This document shows, in pieces, positions 28,620 through 37,294 of a stretch of DNA of 64,000 nucleotides. Source of the stretch: Solirubrobacter ginsenosidimutans (lineage in GTDB: Bacteria; Actinomycetota; Thermoleophilia; Solirubrobacterales; Solirubrobacteraceae); NCBI RefSeq assembly GCF_027587205.1, contig NZ_JAPDOD010000030.1:48739-112738 (forward strand), read 5' to 3'. The first letter of the stretch is position 1; the number at the start of each line of letters is the position of its first letter. The translations under genes and the position numbers were made by a program. The notes below the pieces were generated by a model. It ran no database searches and was not told the origin of the DNA. It saw only the letters and a program-made list of their open reading frames with translations.

Positions 28620-28650
28620 GAAGGGCGCCGGTCCCGTGCCGGCGCCCTTC
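28620..28650. terminator. Bidirectional terminator hairpin
   Basis: Perfect 12-bp stem GAAGGGCGCCGG (28620-28631) with its complement at 28639-28650 and a 7-base loop. It fills the gap between the convergent M14 and small membrane-protein genes, so it can serve both. Confidence 0.85.
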
Positions 28651-28652
28651 GC

Positions 28653-29162
28653 TCACTCCACCTCGGTCGTGAGCGCCGTCTCGGAGCTGCGGAAGTTCAT
28701 CACCTTCCAGCCGTCCTCGTCGCGGATCTGGGTCTTGAAGTACACGGGCTTGCCGTTGGTGCCCTTCATCGTGTAGGTGAAGACGGCGATCTTGCCGTTG
28801 TCGGTGCTCGCGTTGATGCTCTTGCCGCTCGGTGAGACCTTGTCCTTGGTGACGAGCGTCGACAGCCGCTTGACCAGCTCGTCGAGGTCGGCCTGCTTGG
28901 TCGCCGCGCGGAACGTCGGGCTGGTGAGTGCGTACGCCGTCGTGGTGTCGCCCGTCTGGACCGCGGTGACGAGCTGATCGGACACCTTCTGGGCGTCCTT
29001 GGTCGACCCGTTCACGAACAGCGCGAGCGCCACGATCAACACCACGATCAGCGCGATCACCGCCGCGACGACGATCAGGATGATCTTCAGCGTGCTCCGC
29101 TTCTTCGGCGGGGGCTGCTGGGGGAACATCGGCGCCGGGGCGGGCTCGGGTGCGCTGTTCAT
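28653..29162 (-). CDS. Small membrane-anchored protein with NTF2-like/DUF4878-type domain
   Basis: 169 residues. A Pro-rich cytoplasmic N-terminus (PEPAPAPMFPQQPPPKK) leads into one TM helix (IILIVVAAVIALIVVLIVALALFV) and an external alpha+beta domain of about 120 residues (TAVQTGDTTTAYALTSPTFRA... VYFKTQIRDEDGWKVMNF). That layout is common in actinobacterial DUF4878-like proteins. No catalytic residues. Function unknown. Confidence 0.7.
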   Translation of the reverse strand: MNSAPEPAPAPMFPQQPPPKKRSTLKIILIVVAAVIALIVVLIVALALFVNGSTKDAQKVSDQLVTAVQTGDTTTAYALTSPTFRAATKQADLDELVKRLSTLVTKDKVSPSGKSINASTDNGKIAVFTYTMKGTNGKPVYFKTQIRDEDGWKVMNFRSSETALTTEVE

Positions 29163-29267
29163 CCGCGCATCATCGTCAAAAGCTGTCCCTCCAAGTCGCA
29201 GCATCTGTCGCTGGCCTCCGGACGTGACGCGCGGCAAGCTGACCTGCCCCGACTCCGGAGACCCACC

Positions 29268-30227
29268 ATGACCTCGATCTTCACCGGCACCCTCCCCGCG
29301 CTCATGACGCCGTGCAAGGAGGACCGCACCCCCGACTTCGACGCCCTCGTGCGCAAGGCCCAGCAGCTGCTGGAGCACGGCATGAGCGCGATGATCTACT
29401 GCGGCTCGATGGGCGATTGGCCGCTGCTGACCGACGAATGGCGCATGGAGGGCATCGAGCGCCTCGTCGATGCGGGCATCCCGGTCGTCGTCGGCACCGG
29501 CGCGATCAACACCCGCGCGGCGGTCGCGCTCGCCGAGCATGCGCAGCGGGTCGGCGCTCAAGGCCTGATGGTCATCCCGCGGGTCCTCTCGCGCGGCTCC
29601 GTCCTGTCCGCGCAGAAGGCGCACTTCAGCGCGATCCTCTCCGCCGCTCCCGAGCTCGACGCCGTCATCTACAACAGCCCGTACTACGGCTTCGCCACCC
29701 GCGCGGACCTGTTCTTCGCGCTGCGCGAGCAGCACCCCAACCTCGTCGGCTTCAAGGAGTTCGGCGGCGACGAGGATCTCCGCTACGCCGCGGAGAACAT
29801 CACCAGCGCGGGCGACAGCGTCGCGCTAGCGGTCGGCGTCGACACCGCCGTCTTCCACGGCTATGTCAATTGCGGCGCTACCGGAGCGATCACCGGCATC
29901 GGCAACGTCCTCCCGATCGAGGTGCTGCACCTGACCAACCTCTGCCGCGCCGCGGCCCGCGGCGAGGCAGAGGCGCGTCAGCGGGCGCTCGAGCTCGAGC
30001 GGGCGATGGGCGTGCTCGCGTCCTTCGACGTCGGCCCCGACCTCGTCCTCTACTTCAAGTACATGCTCGTCCTGCGCGGCGAGACCGAATACACGCTGCA
30101 CTTCAACGAGACCGACGAGCTGACCCCGAGCCAGCGTGGCTACGTCGAGAGCCAGCTCGCGCTTTTCGACGCCTGGTACGCGGACTGGAGCCAACTGCCC
30201 GGCGCCGTGCAGACATACAGGCCATGA
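29268..30227 (+). CDS. DapA-family class I aldolase/lyase
   Basis: 319-residue (beta/alpha)8 enzyme of the dihydrodipicolinate synthase/N-acetylneuraminate lyase family. The Schiff-base Lys is in VGFKEFGG and the catalytic Tyr in IYNSPYYGF. The GTTGE loop of true DapA is replaced by GSMGDW, so lysine synthesis is unlikely and a sugar-acid or hydroxyproline-type aldolase is more plausible. GGAGA lies eight bases before the ATG. The stop overlaps the start of the helicase-peptidase gene (ATGA, 30224-30227), an odd partner for a metabolic enzyme. Confidence 0.83.
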   Translation: MTSIFTGTLPALMTPCKEDRTPDFDALVRKAQQLLEHGMSAMIYCGSMGDWPLLTDEWRMEGIERLVDAGIPVVVGTGAINTRAAVALAEHAQRVGAQGLMVIPRVLSRGSVLSAQKAHFSAILSAAPELDAVIYNSPYYGFATRADLFFALREQHPNLVGFKEFGGDEDLRYAAENITSAGDSVALAVGVDTAVFHGYVNCGATGAITGIGNVLPIEVLHLTNLCRAAARGEAEARQRALELERAMGVLASFDVGPDLVLYFKYMLVLRGETEYTLHFNETDELTPSQRGYVESQLALFDAWYADWSQLPGAVQTYRP

Positions 30228-32890
30228 AGGAGCGCGAGGGATACGTCCGTGCCGCGGACCGGACCGGCCAGGCCCCACCCGGGAAGCGCTGGCGCTCCTC
30301 GTTCGAGTGGGAGCTCGTCGACAGCGCTCTGCTGCGGGACCTGATCGCGTCCCTTCCCGATGGCCGGGACGCGCTCGCGGACGTGCACGACCCCGCGCTC
30401 CTTGTCGATGTCGCGGGGCGGGTCTTCGGCACCCAACTGCCGAAGCGATCGATGACCCGCGTCGCGCCCGTGCTGCTCGAGCGCTGGCTGCCGCACGCCC
30501 GCGACGACACGCTCGCCCGCCTGACGAACATCATCCAGACCGCGCTCGGCAAGGCGTACCTCGACAAGGTCTACGCGACGCGCGCGAGCCAGGTCGACTT
30601 CCTGCAGGCACGCAAGAAGACGAACAACTTCCTCGAGAACCTGCGCGACGCGTTCCATCGCGAGCACCGGGCGTCGTGGCTGATCCCCAAGGCCGGGGCG
30701 GGCGAGGACGCGCGCGGCGTCTACGACCTCCGCGGCCAGGGTGGCGACCCTTTGTACGCCCCGTACCCGCATACGCTGGAGGCCCAGCGGACGCTCGACG
30801 AGCTCAAGCGCGCAGGCCCGGTGCGCGGCCTGGTCGTCCTCCCCACCGGCGCCGGAAAGACGGACGTCGCCGTCGGCTGGCTCCTGCAACAGCTCCAGCG
30901 CGATCCGCAGCTGCGGGTGCTGTGGCTCGCCCACCAGATCTCGCTGCTCGACCAGTCGGCCGCCCGCTTCGAGCGAGCGGCCCACCAACTTCCGGCCGGC
31001 TTCGAGCGCACGCTGCGGATCTTCGCCGGCGATCGCGAGCCGACCAGCCTCCTCGACCGCCGCCACACCCACATCGCCTGCGCGACGATCCAGACGATCT
31101 CGCGCAAGCTCGACCGGCGCAGCCGCCGCCGCACCGAGGTCTCGAACTTCTTGAAGGGCCCGACGATCGTGATCGTCGACGAGGCCCACCATGTCGCCTC
31201 GCGCAGCTACCAGATGCTGCTCGATCTCGTGGGTGACGCGGAGATCCACGACGTCGTCGGGCTCACGGCCACGCCGTGGGGTCAGGGCGAGCGCCAGGAC
31301 CGGATCGACGCCGCCTTCCCGCAGCGGGTGATCTCGCGCACCCGCGAGGAGCTGATCGCCGACGGCGTCCTCGCCGCCTACACCGTCACGCCCGTCCGTA
31401 CCCATCTGCGCATCCCGGTGACGGCCGAGGAACGCGATCAGGCCGAGCGCGTCGGCGACCTCCCCATGACCGTCCTGCGCAAGCTCGAGACCAACGAGCG
31501 CAACGCGGTCGTCCTGCGCGCGTACGAGGCGCGCGCCGAAGCGTGGGGCCGGACGCTGCTGTTCACCACGACGATCGAGAACGCGGACGATCTTGTTCTG
31601 CACTTCAAGGCCGCCGGGATCGACGCCCGAGCCCTGCATTCGCAGAGCGAGGCCACGCTGTCAGACCTGCGGCCCTGGTTCAAAGAGCACCCACGCGCCG
31701 TGCTGATCTCGGTCGGGATGCTGCTCGAAGGGGTCGATCTCCCGGAGGCGCGAACCGCGCTGATCGCCCGCGCGACGACCAGCCCGAACGTCCTCTCCCA
31801 GATGGTCGGCCGAGTGTTGCGCGGGATCGCGGCGGGCGGGGAAGCGACCGCGAACGTCGTCTACCTGCAGGACGACTGGGAGGACTTCACCGCCGTGCTG
31901 TCACCGACCGGCCCGTGGGAAGGCGGCGACGGCGCTCCGTCTGCGGCCGGCCCGCCGGACGTGGCGGCCGCAGTGGCCGCGGCGCTGCGTGCCTTGAGTG
32001 CGACCGCACCCGAGGACGGGCCGGCGCCCGACGTGCAGATCGCGCTCGAACAACGTCAGATCGTCGGCGCCTACGAACTGCCCGACGCCACCGTGCCGGT
32101 CTTCGATCACCAGTACGAGCTGCTCCGCGAACACCTCTTGCGCGGCGGCCCGTTTCTGTGGCCCGACGACGCGCCTCCCCCACCGGTCGCCACCGAGCAT
32201 CTCGAGCGGCTCGAACTGCACGTCGCCGAACACGGCGCGCCGCCCCCGTTTCACCCTGTGGCGCGCAGCCTCGCGCCGATCGACGTCGCCCGCACGCTCT
32301 CCGACGACACGCCGCGAACCTACGCCGAACGGCAGGCCGTCATCGCTGCCGCGTACGACGACCCGCTCGCTCAGGTGGTGTATCCCACGTCGCGGCACTT
32401 CGCGGAGGCGGTCGAGCACTGGCAGCGCCAGCTCGCGCGGCCGCGGGTGCCGGAGGCGCCGCTGCCGGACGTCCCCGGCCGTCCCCCGCTCCCGCGGCGC
32501 CCCGACCGCAGCCTCGAGCCCACTTTGGAGCTCGTGCTGCGCCGCGCGCCCGAACTGCTCCCGGAGACGCGACGGCACCGGCTCGTGCGCCCGCACGTGC
32601 GCTGGTCGAACCGTGTCACGAAGTCCTATCTCGGGATGTGGCGGCTCGGGGACACCCCGGGCGAGCACCGCATCGTGATCAACGTGCTGCTCCAGACGCA
32701 GGAGTCGATCGTCTCCGAGGAACTGCTCGGCTTCCTGCTCTGGCACGAGGTTGTCCACAGCGTCACACCCGGGCAGGGCCACGACGCCGAATTCGAGTAC
32801 CTGGAAGGGAAGTGGCCGGACGCCGTGGCGCTCAACACCGGCCTCGACGCCGTTCTGCGCGAGTGGTCAGCTGATCCCGCGGACTACTGA
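30224..32890 (+). CDS. Superfamily-2 helicase fused to a SprT/YgjP-like zinc peptidase
   Basis: 888 residues. Residues 1-190 are unassigned and helical. The helicase spans about 190-540: Walker A PTGAGKT (207-213), DEAHH (319-323), motif III LTATPWGQG, a second RecA-like domain with LISVGMLLEGVDLPEAR and the arginine-finger motif QMVGRVLRG. A linker (about 545-720) is rich in Pro and Glu. The last about 150 residues form a zincin: VRWSNRVTKSYLGMWRL, then IVINVLL, then HEVVH (841-845) with a third candidate His at 853 in QGHDAEF. SprT-like proteases remove DNA-protein crosslinks, so one polypeptide could unwind DNA and cleave bound protein. Function is inferred. An anti-phage role is an alternative. 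Confidence 0.85.
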   Translation: MKEREGYVRAADRTGQAPPGKRWRSSFEWELVDSALLRDLIASLPDGRDALADVHDPALLVDVAGRVFGTQLPKRSMTRVAPVLLERWLPHARDDTLARLTNIIQTALGKAYLDKVYATRASQVDFLQARKKTNNFLENLRDAFHREHRASWLIPKAGAGEDARGVYDLRGQGGDPLYAPYPHTLEAQRTLDELKRAGPVRGLVVLPTGAGKTDVAVGWLLQQLQRDPQLRVLWLAHQISLLDQSAARFERAAHQLPAGFERTLRIFAGDREPTSLLDRRHTHIACATIQTISRKLDRRSRRRTEVSNFLKGPTIVIVDEAHHVASRSYQMLLDLVGDAEIHDVVGLTATPWGQGERQDRIDAAFPQRVISRTREELIADGVLAAYTVTPVRTHLRIPVTAEERDQAERVGDLPMTVLRKLETNERNAVVLRAYEARAEAWGRTLLFTTTIENADDLVLHFKAAGIDARALHSQSEATLSDLRPWFKEHPRAVLISVGMLLEGVDLPEARTALIARATTSPNVLSQMVGRVLRGIAAGGEATANVVYLQDDWEDFTAVLSPTGPWEGGDGAPSAAGPPDVAAAVAAALRALSATAPEDGPAPDVQIALEQRQIVGAYELPDATVPVFDHQYELLREHLLRGGPFLWPDDAPPPPVATEHLERLELHVAEHGAPPPFHPVARSLAPIDVARTLSDDTPRTYAERQAVIAAAYDDPLAQVVYPTSRHFAEAVEHWQRQLARPRVPEAPLPDVPGRPPLPRRPDRSLEPTLELVLRRAPELLPETRRHRLVRPHVRWSNRVTKSYLGMWRLGDTPGEHRIVINVLLQTQESIVSEELLGFLLWHEVVHSVTPGQGHDAEFEYLEGKWPDAVALNTGLDAVLREWSADPADY

Positions 32891-32975
32891 AACGACGAAT
32901 CGCTGCGCGTCAATGAACGCGTGGACGCGGCACTTGTCCCGCGCCCACGCAATCACCGAGCCAGGTTGGCCTGGC

Positions 32976-33086
32976 CTACGTGGGGTTGCCGACGAACGTT
33001 CCGGCGCTGGCCGGCACGGCGGCGACGAGGAGCCCTGCCGTGACGATTACGCCGACGAGCGAGCGCTTGAGCTTGGCGCTGAACAT
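32976..33086 (-). CDS. 36-residue secreted peptide precursor
   Basis: A short frame: basic N-terminus (MFSAKLKRS), a hydrophobic core (LVGVIVTAGLLVAAV) and an ideal signal-peptidase-I site PASA followed by GTFVGNPT and a TAG. Cleavage after residue 28 would release an octapeptide. A ribosome site AAGGGGG lies seven bases before the ATG, and a small hairpin (GCCAGG-TTGG-CCTGGC, 32960-32975) comes directly after the stop. It may be a signalling peptide, or the stub of a larger exported protein that lost its body. Confidence 0.55.
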   Translation of the reverse strand: MFSAKLKRSLVGVIVTAGLLVAAVPASAGTFVGNPT

Positions 33087-33188
33087 GGTGCGCCCCCTTT
33101 CCGGGGTGGGTCGGGTGTACGCACCTATGACCCCGAGCACAGCGCGCAAGTTGGCCGCATGGGCGTCGGCGCACCGGCCAGTTGGCAG

Positions 33189-33767
33189 CTACCGCGCGGC
33201 GAGGTAGACGTCGGTGGGGCGGATGCTCCAGTGAGGTCGCACCTCATAGACGATCATGCGGTCGTGCGTTTGCTCCCATTTACGTGCCGACAGATGCAGC
33301 AGCGCGCAGGCGTAGCCGTTCGAGAGCAGTGCTCCGGCGCCGATTGATGTGGCATTGCCGAGGAAATCGTCAGAGGCCCCGATCAGCAGCGGTATCACGA
33401 AGAGGATCACGGCGAGGAACGCCGTCAGCCGGGCGACCCTGATGAAGAGCCTGCGCGTCGTCGCCGAGCGCGGTTCGGTCTCGACTGTCGGCGGCGCGCC
33501 GGCTTGGTCGAGCTGCCGGAACACTCGTCTGCGTGACAGCACCCATGCGGGTGCCCCGGAGACGAGCGAGACCGCGATGTCGATCGCGCTCGGCGAGTAG
33601 AACGCCTTCACCGCAACCGCCGACAACACCCCCGCGAGCACCAGGGCGAAAAAGAGCTGCAAGTATGCGCGAACCACCGGTGCCAACACCGGCGCGGCGG
33701 CGACGTCTCCCCCGCCTTCAACCATGATCGCGACAATAGCCGCGGCGGCACATCCGAGACGGCCCAC
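33189..33767 (-). CDS. Hypothetical four-helix membrane protein
   Basis: About 192 residues with roughly four hydrophobic segments: AYLQLFFALVLAGVLSAVAV, IDIAVSLVSGAPAWVL, LTAFLAVILFVIPLLIG, and ATSIGAGALLSNGYACALL. A soluble tail ends in VYEVRPHWSIRPTDVYLAAR. No family recognised. ATG at 33725 is a possible shorter start, giving 178 residues. Confidence 0.55.
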   Translation of the reverse strand: MGRLGCAAAAIVAIMVEGGGDVAAAPVLAPVVRAYLQLFFALVLAGVLSAVAVKAFYSPSAIDIAVSLVSGAPAWVLSRRRVFRQLDQAGAPPTVETEPRSATTRRLFIRVARLTAFLAVILFVIPLLIGASDDFLGNATSIGAGALLSNGYACALLHLSARKWEQTHDRMIVYEVRPHWSIRPTDVYLAAR

Positions 33768-33896
33768 TCCCGCTCCGGACGATGATCCTCACGTCGTTCG
33801 CGGTCTGCCGGCGTCATAGTGCGCTGACCGCTGCGCACGCCGTAGCCGCATCGCCCGCCGGCGTTCGCAGAGGAACCGACCACAAAGGACGCCGGC

Positions 33897-34487
33897 ATGC
33901 CGTTCATCAACGTCATTCCCGAAGACCAGGCAACGGGCGCTCTCGCCGCGATGTACGAGACCGACCGACAGACGTTCGGCTATCTCCCGAACCTGACCAA
34001 GGGCTTCTCGCTCCGACCCGACGTATACGCCGCATGGCGCCAGCTCAACGGCGCCGTCAAGGCCAACATGGACCTGCGGCGCTACGAGCTCGCGACCATC
34101 GCCGCTGCCAAACGTCTGCGCTCGAGCTACTGCACCCTCGCGCACGGATCAGTGCTCCTTGACAAGTTCCTCAGTCCCGACGACCTCCGAGCCGTGCTCG
34201 GCGCGGGCGACACAGGCACGCTCGACAGCGTCGACACCGCGGTCATCGAGTTCGCCGACAAGCTCGCCCTCGACGCTTCCTCGGTCACACACGCCGACGT
34301 CGATCGCTTGCGGACGCTCGGTCTCACCGACACAGACATCCTCGACGTCGTCCTCGCCGCCGCGGTGCGCTGCTTCTTCAGCACGGTGCTAGACGGTCTC
34401 GGGATCGAGGCCGACGCCCGGTACGCACAACTCGACGCCGACCTTCGAGACGTCCTCACGGTCGGGCGTCCGATCGCCGAGCGCTGA
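33897..34487 (+). CDS. Carboxymuconolactone decarboxylase/AhpD-like protein
   Basis: 196 residues of all-helical CMD fold. The conserved segment RYELATIAAAKRLRSSYCTLAHG has C79 and H83, but the usual CxxC pair is reduced to one Cys, so a disulfide-reductase mechanism as in AhpD is not possible in its standard form. Similar proteins are annotated peroxidase-related enzymes. AAGGA lies eight bases before the ATG. It stands alone between unrelated genes. Confidence 0.82.
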   Translation: MPFINVIPEDQATGALAAMYETDRQTFGYLPNLTKGFSLRPDVYAAWRQLNGAVKANMDLRRYELATIAAAKRLRSSYCTLAHGSVLLDKFLSPDDLRAVLGAGDTGTLDSVDTAVIEFADKLALDASSVTHADVDRLRTLGLTDTDILDVVLAAAVRCFFSTVLDGLGIEADARYAQLDADLRDVLTVGRPIAER

Positions 34488-34552
34488 CCCGCTGTCGCTT
34501 CGCACGAGGCTGACATGAGGAATATGGGCGGCGGGCCAGCGTCCTCTCAAGC

Positions 34553-34876
34553 ATGTTCCCCGCCAACTCGCATACCATCCGGCCCGCGACCGCCCACGAC
34601 GCGATCGCGCTGCGCCGCCTCGCCGCCGCGGCCGGTGTCGGCCCGCTCGCCGGGCGCACCCTAGTGGCCGAACACGACCACGCGGTCATCGCTGCGCTCT
34701 CGCTCAGCGAGAACCGCACGATCGCAGCTTCCGACCTCGCGCCCTCCTACGTGGCCACGCTTCTTCGGTTGCGCGCCGACGGCATCAAGGCGTACGAGCG
34801 CGAGCCGCGCTTGTCCGAGCGCATCCGCGAAGCCGTGCTCGGGCCGCGCCAGCAAGAGATCGCGGAGGCCGCATAG
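34553..34876 (+). CDS. Small hypothetical protein with GNAT-like N-terminus
   Basis: 107 residues. The opening TIRPATAHDAIALRRLAAAAG resembles the first strand and helix of GNAT acetyltransferases, and RTLVAEHDHAVIAALSLSE resembles the next strands. The acetyl-CoA-binding part is missing, so this is either a shortened relative or an unrelated small protein. No good ribosome site before the ATG. Confidence 0.5.
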   Translation: MFPANSHTIRPATAHDAIALRRLAAAAGVGPLAGRTLVAEHDHAVIAALSLSENRTIAASDLAPSYVATLLRLRADGIKAYEREPRLSERIREAVLGPRQQEIAEAA

Positions 34877-34906
34877 GCGGCGAGCAGTCGCGGCCACGCG
34901 AAGGCC

Positions 34907-35788
34907 TCAGCGCGTAGCGGGGGTGGCGAGGTGCTTCCAGTCGCGCGTTCGGCGACCCATCTCCTCGCGCATGAACTTGGAGGACTCGTACGCCCGGTCC
35001 TCCCAGGCGAACACGCACGCCGTCATCACGCCGTCGAACTCGAGGCCTTCGAGTGTGCCGAAGAACAGGTCCCAGTCCACCTCGCCCTGGCCGATGTCGA
35101 GATGCTGATGCACGCGGCACGCCGACCCGGGTGGGTTGACGATGTAGCGCAGTCCTGACGAAGCGCGGTGGTCCAAGGAGTCGGCGACATGCAGGTGCGT
35201 GAGCAGATCGCCCGCGTACTCCATGACCCCGGCCAGATCGCCACCCATGTGGAACGTGTGCGGCGCGCAATACAGGAACGACACGTTCGGGTGGTTGATG
35301 CCCCGGATCATGTCCACGGCCTCGCGACCGTCCTCGATGAAGTCGTCGGGATGCGGCTCCAGGCGCAGCTGGATGCTTTCGCGCTCGAAGATCGGAAGCA
35401 GCTCCTCCATCGAGCGCCAGAACTGGCCCTCCGACTTCGGCTGCTGCTCGGGGCGTCCGTTGAACTCGCTGTTCATCGTGTCCACGCCGAGCTCGACCGT
35501 GATCTCGATCGCGCGCTTCCAGTACCGCACCGCGTTCTGGCGCTCGTCCTCGTCCGGTCCCGCCCAGTGATAGAGCGGGAGCATCGTCGCGATCTTCACC
35601 CCCGCGTCGGCGAGCGCGCGGCGGAACTCCGAGATCCGTCGCTTGTCCGCGCGCGGGTGGACGAAGAACGGGATGAAGTCCGGCCGCGGCGAGAGCTCGA
35701 TGTACTCGTAGCCGAGCTCGGCCACCAGCGCCGGGAGCTCGAGCAGCGGCACGTCCCGGAACATGTACGGGTCCAAGGCGATCTTCAT
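34907..35788 (-). CDS. iolH: IolH-type sugar phosphate isomerase/epimerase
   Basis: 293-residue TIM barrel of the AP-endonuclease-2/xylose-isomerase superfamily. It follows Bacillus subtilis IolH closely in order: MKIALDPYMFRD, YEYIELSPRPDFIPFFVHP, MEELLPIFERE, CAPHTFHMGGD, RYIVNPPGSACRVHQHLDIGQGEVDWD. The role of IolH in myo-inositol catabolism is not settled; it may act on an inosose or ketogluconate intermediate. It is the last gene of the iol operon, 12 bases after iolA. Confidence 0.88.
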   Translation of the reverse strand: MKIALDPYMFRDVPLLELPALVAELGYEYIELSPRPDFIPFFVHPRADKRRISEFRRALADAGVKIATMLPLYHWAGPDEDERQNAVRYWKRAIEITVELGVDTMNSEFNGRPEQQPKSEGQFWRSMEELLPIFERESIQLRLEPHPDDFIEDGREAVDMIRGINHPNVSFLYCAPHTFHMGGDLAGVMEYAGDLLTHLHVADSLDHRASSGLRYIVNPPGSACRVHQHLDIGQGEVDWDLFFGTLEGLEFDGVMTACVFAWEDRAYESSKFMREEMGRRTRDWKHLATPATR

Positions 35789-35800
35789 CGGTCTCCTCCG

Positions 35801-37294
35801 TCAGCTCGCGGTCGGGAAGTGCATGTTGGTCGTCTCGTGCCCCTGGTCGGGCCAGCGAGTGGTCACGACCTTGGCGCGGGTATAGAACGTCACGCCCTCG
35901 GGGCCGTGGATGTGATGATCGCCGAACAGCGAGTCCTTCCAGCCGCCGAAGCTGTAGAAGGCCATTGGCACCGGGATCGGCACGTTGACGCCGATCATGC
36001 CGACCTCGATGCGGCGCTGGAACTCGCGGGCGGCCTGGCCGGAGTCGGTGAAGATCGCAGTCCCGTTGGCGTAGGGGTTGGCGTTGATGAGCGCGATCGC
36101 ATCGTCGAGCGTCGCCACCCGCACCACGCCCAGCAGCGGCCCGAAGACCTCGTCGCGGTAGACCTCCATGTCGGTGGTGACGTTGTCGAGCAGCGTCGGC
36201 CCGACCCAGAATCCGTCGCTGCCGAGGGAGTGCTCGCGACCGTCGACGACGACGTCGGCGGTGGTGCGCTCGACATAGCCGACGACCCGGTCGCGTGCGG
36301 CCGCGGTGACGACAGGACCCATCTCGGAGTCGGGCTCAAGGCCGGGACCGACACGGATCGAGAGCGCCTTCGCGCGCAGGCGCTCGACGAGCTCGTCGCC
36401 GGCGTCGCCGACCGCGACGGCGATGCTGATGGCCATGCAGCGCTGGCCGGCGGATCCGTAGCCGGCGGCGATGAGGTGGTTGGTGGCGAAGTCGAGATCG
36501 GCGTCGGGCATCACGATCGCGTGGTTCTTGGCCCCGCCCAGAGCCTGCACGCGCTTGCCGGCCGCCGTGGCGCGCTCGTGAACGTACTTGGCGATCGGGG
36601 TCGAGCCGACGAACGAGATCGCCGCGACGTCCGGATGGTCGAGCAGCGCGTCGACCGCGACCTTGTCCCCGTGCACCACGTTGAAGACGCCGTCGGGCAG
36701 TCCCGCTTCGGCGTAGAGCTCCGCGATCAGATTGGACACGCTCGGGTCGCGCTCGGAGGGCTTGAGCACGAACGTGTTCCCCGTCGCGATCGCGATGGGG
36801 TGCATCCACATCGGGACCATGATCGGGAAGTTGAACGGGGTGATCCCGGCGCAGACGCCCAGCGGCTGGCGGAACGAGTGCAGGTCGACCCCGGTCGAGA
36901 CCTGCTCGGAGAACTCGCCCTTGGTGAGCTCCGCGATCCCGCAAGCGAACTCGACGACCTCCATGCCGCGCACGACTTCACCGCGCGCGTCGTCGAATGT
37001 CTTGCCGTGCTCGGAGGAGATGATCCGCGCGAGCTCGTCGGTGTGCTGGTCGACCAGCTCGCGGAACTTGAACATCACCCGCGCGCGCCGGGTCACGGAC
37101 ACGTCGCGCCACTTCGCAAACGCCGCCTTGGCCGCCTGGACTGCCGCGTCGACGTCGGCGGGCTCGGCGAGCAGGACCTGTCGCTGCTCGCGGCCGGTGG
37201 CCGGGTCGTACACGGGCGTGGTGCGGCTCGAGCCGCCGGTCGAAGCGGCGCCGCCTATGCGGTGCGAAATGGTTTCGAGCTGAACGGTGCTCAC
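35801..37294 (-). CDS. iolA: Methylmalonate-/malonate-semialdehyde dehydrogenase (CoA-acylating)
   Basis: 497 residues of the MmsA/IolA branch of the aldehyde dehydrogenase superfamily. Seen: ITPFNFPIMVPMWMHPIAIA, FVGSTPIAKYVHERA, and the catalytic Cys C286 in GSAGQRCMAIS. It converts malonate semialdehyde from the inositol pathway (or methylmalonate semialdehyde from valine) with CoA and NAD to acetyl-CoA or propionyl-CoA and CO2. The start is GTG at 37294, overlapping the iolD stop as GTGA. Confidence 0.93.
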   Translation of the reverse strand: MSTVQLETISHRIGGAASTGGSSRTTPVYDPATGREQRQVLLAEPADVDAAVQAAKAAFAKWRDVSVTRRARVMFKFRELVDQHTDELARIISSEHGKTFDDARGEVVRGMEVVEFACGIAELTKGEFSEQVSTGVDLHSFRQPLGVCAGITPFNFPIMVPMWMHPIAIATGNTFVLKPSERDPSVSNLIAELYAEAGLPDGVFNVVHGDKVAVDALLDHPDVAAISFVGSTPIAKYVHERATAAGKRVQALGGAKNHAIVMPDADLDFATNHLIAAGYGSAGQRCMAISIAVAVGDAGDELVERLRAKALSIRVGPGLEPDSEMGPVVTAAARDRVVGYVERTTADVVVDGREHSLGSDGFWVGPTLLDNVTTDMEVYRDEVFGPLLGVVRVATLDDAIALINANPYANGTAIFTDSGQAAREFQRRIEVGMIGVNVPIPVPMAFYSFGGWKDSLFGDHHIHGPEGVTFYTRAKVVTTRWPDQGHETTNMHFPTAS

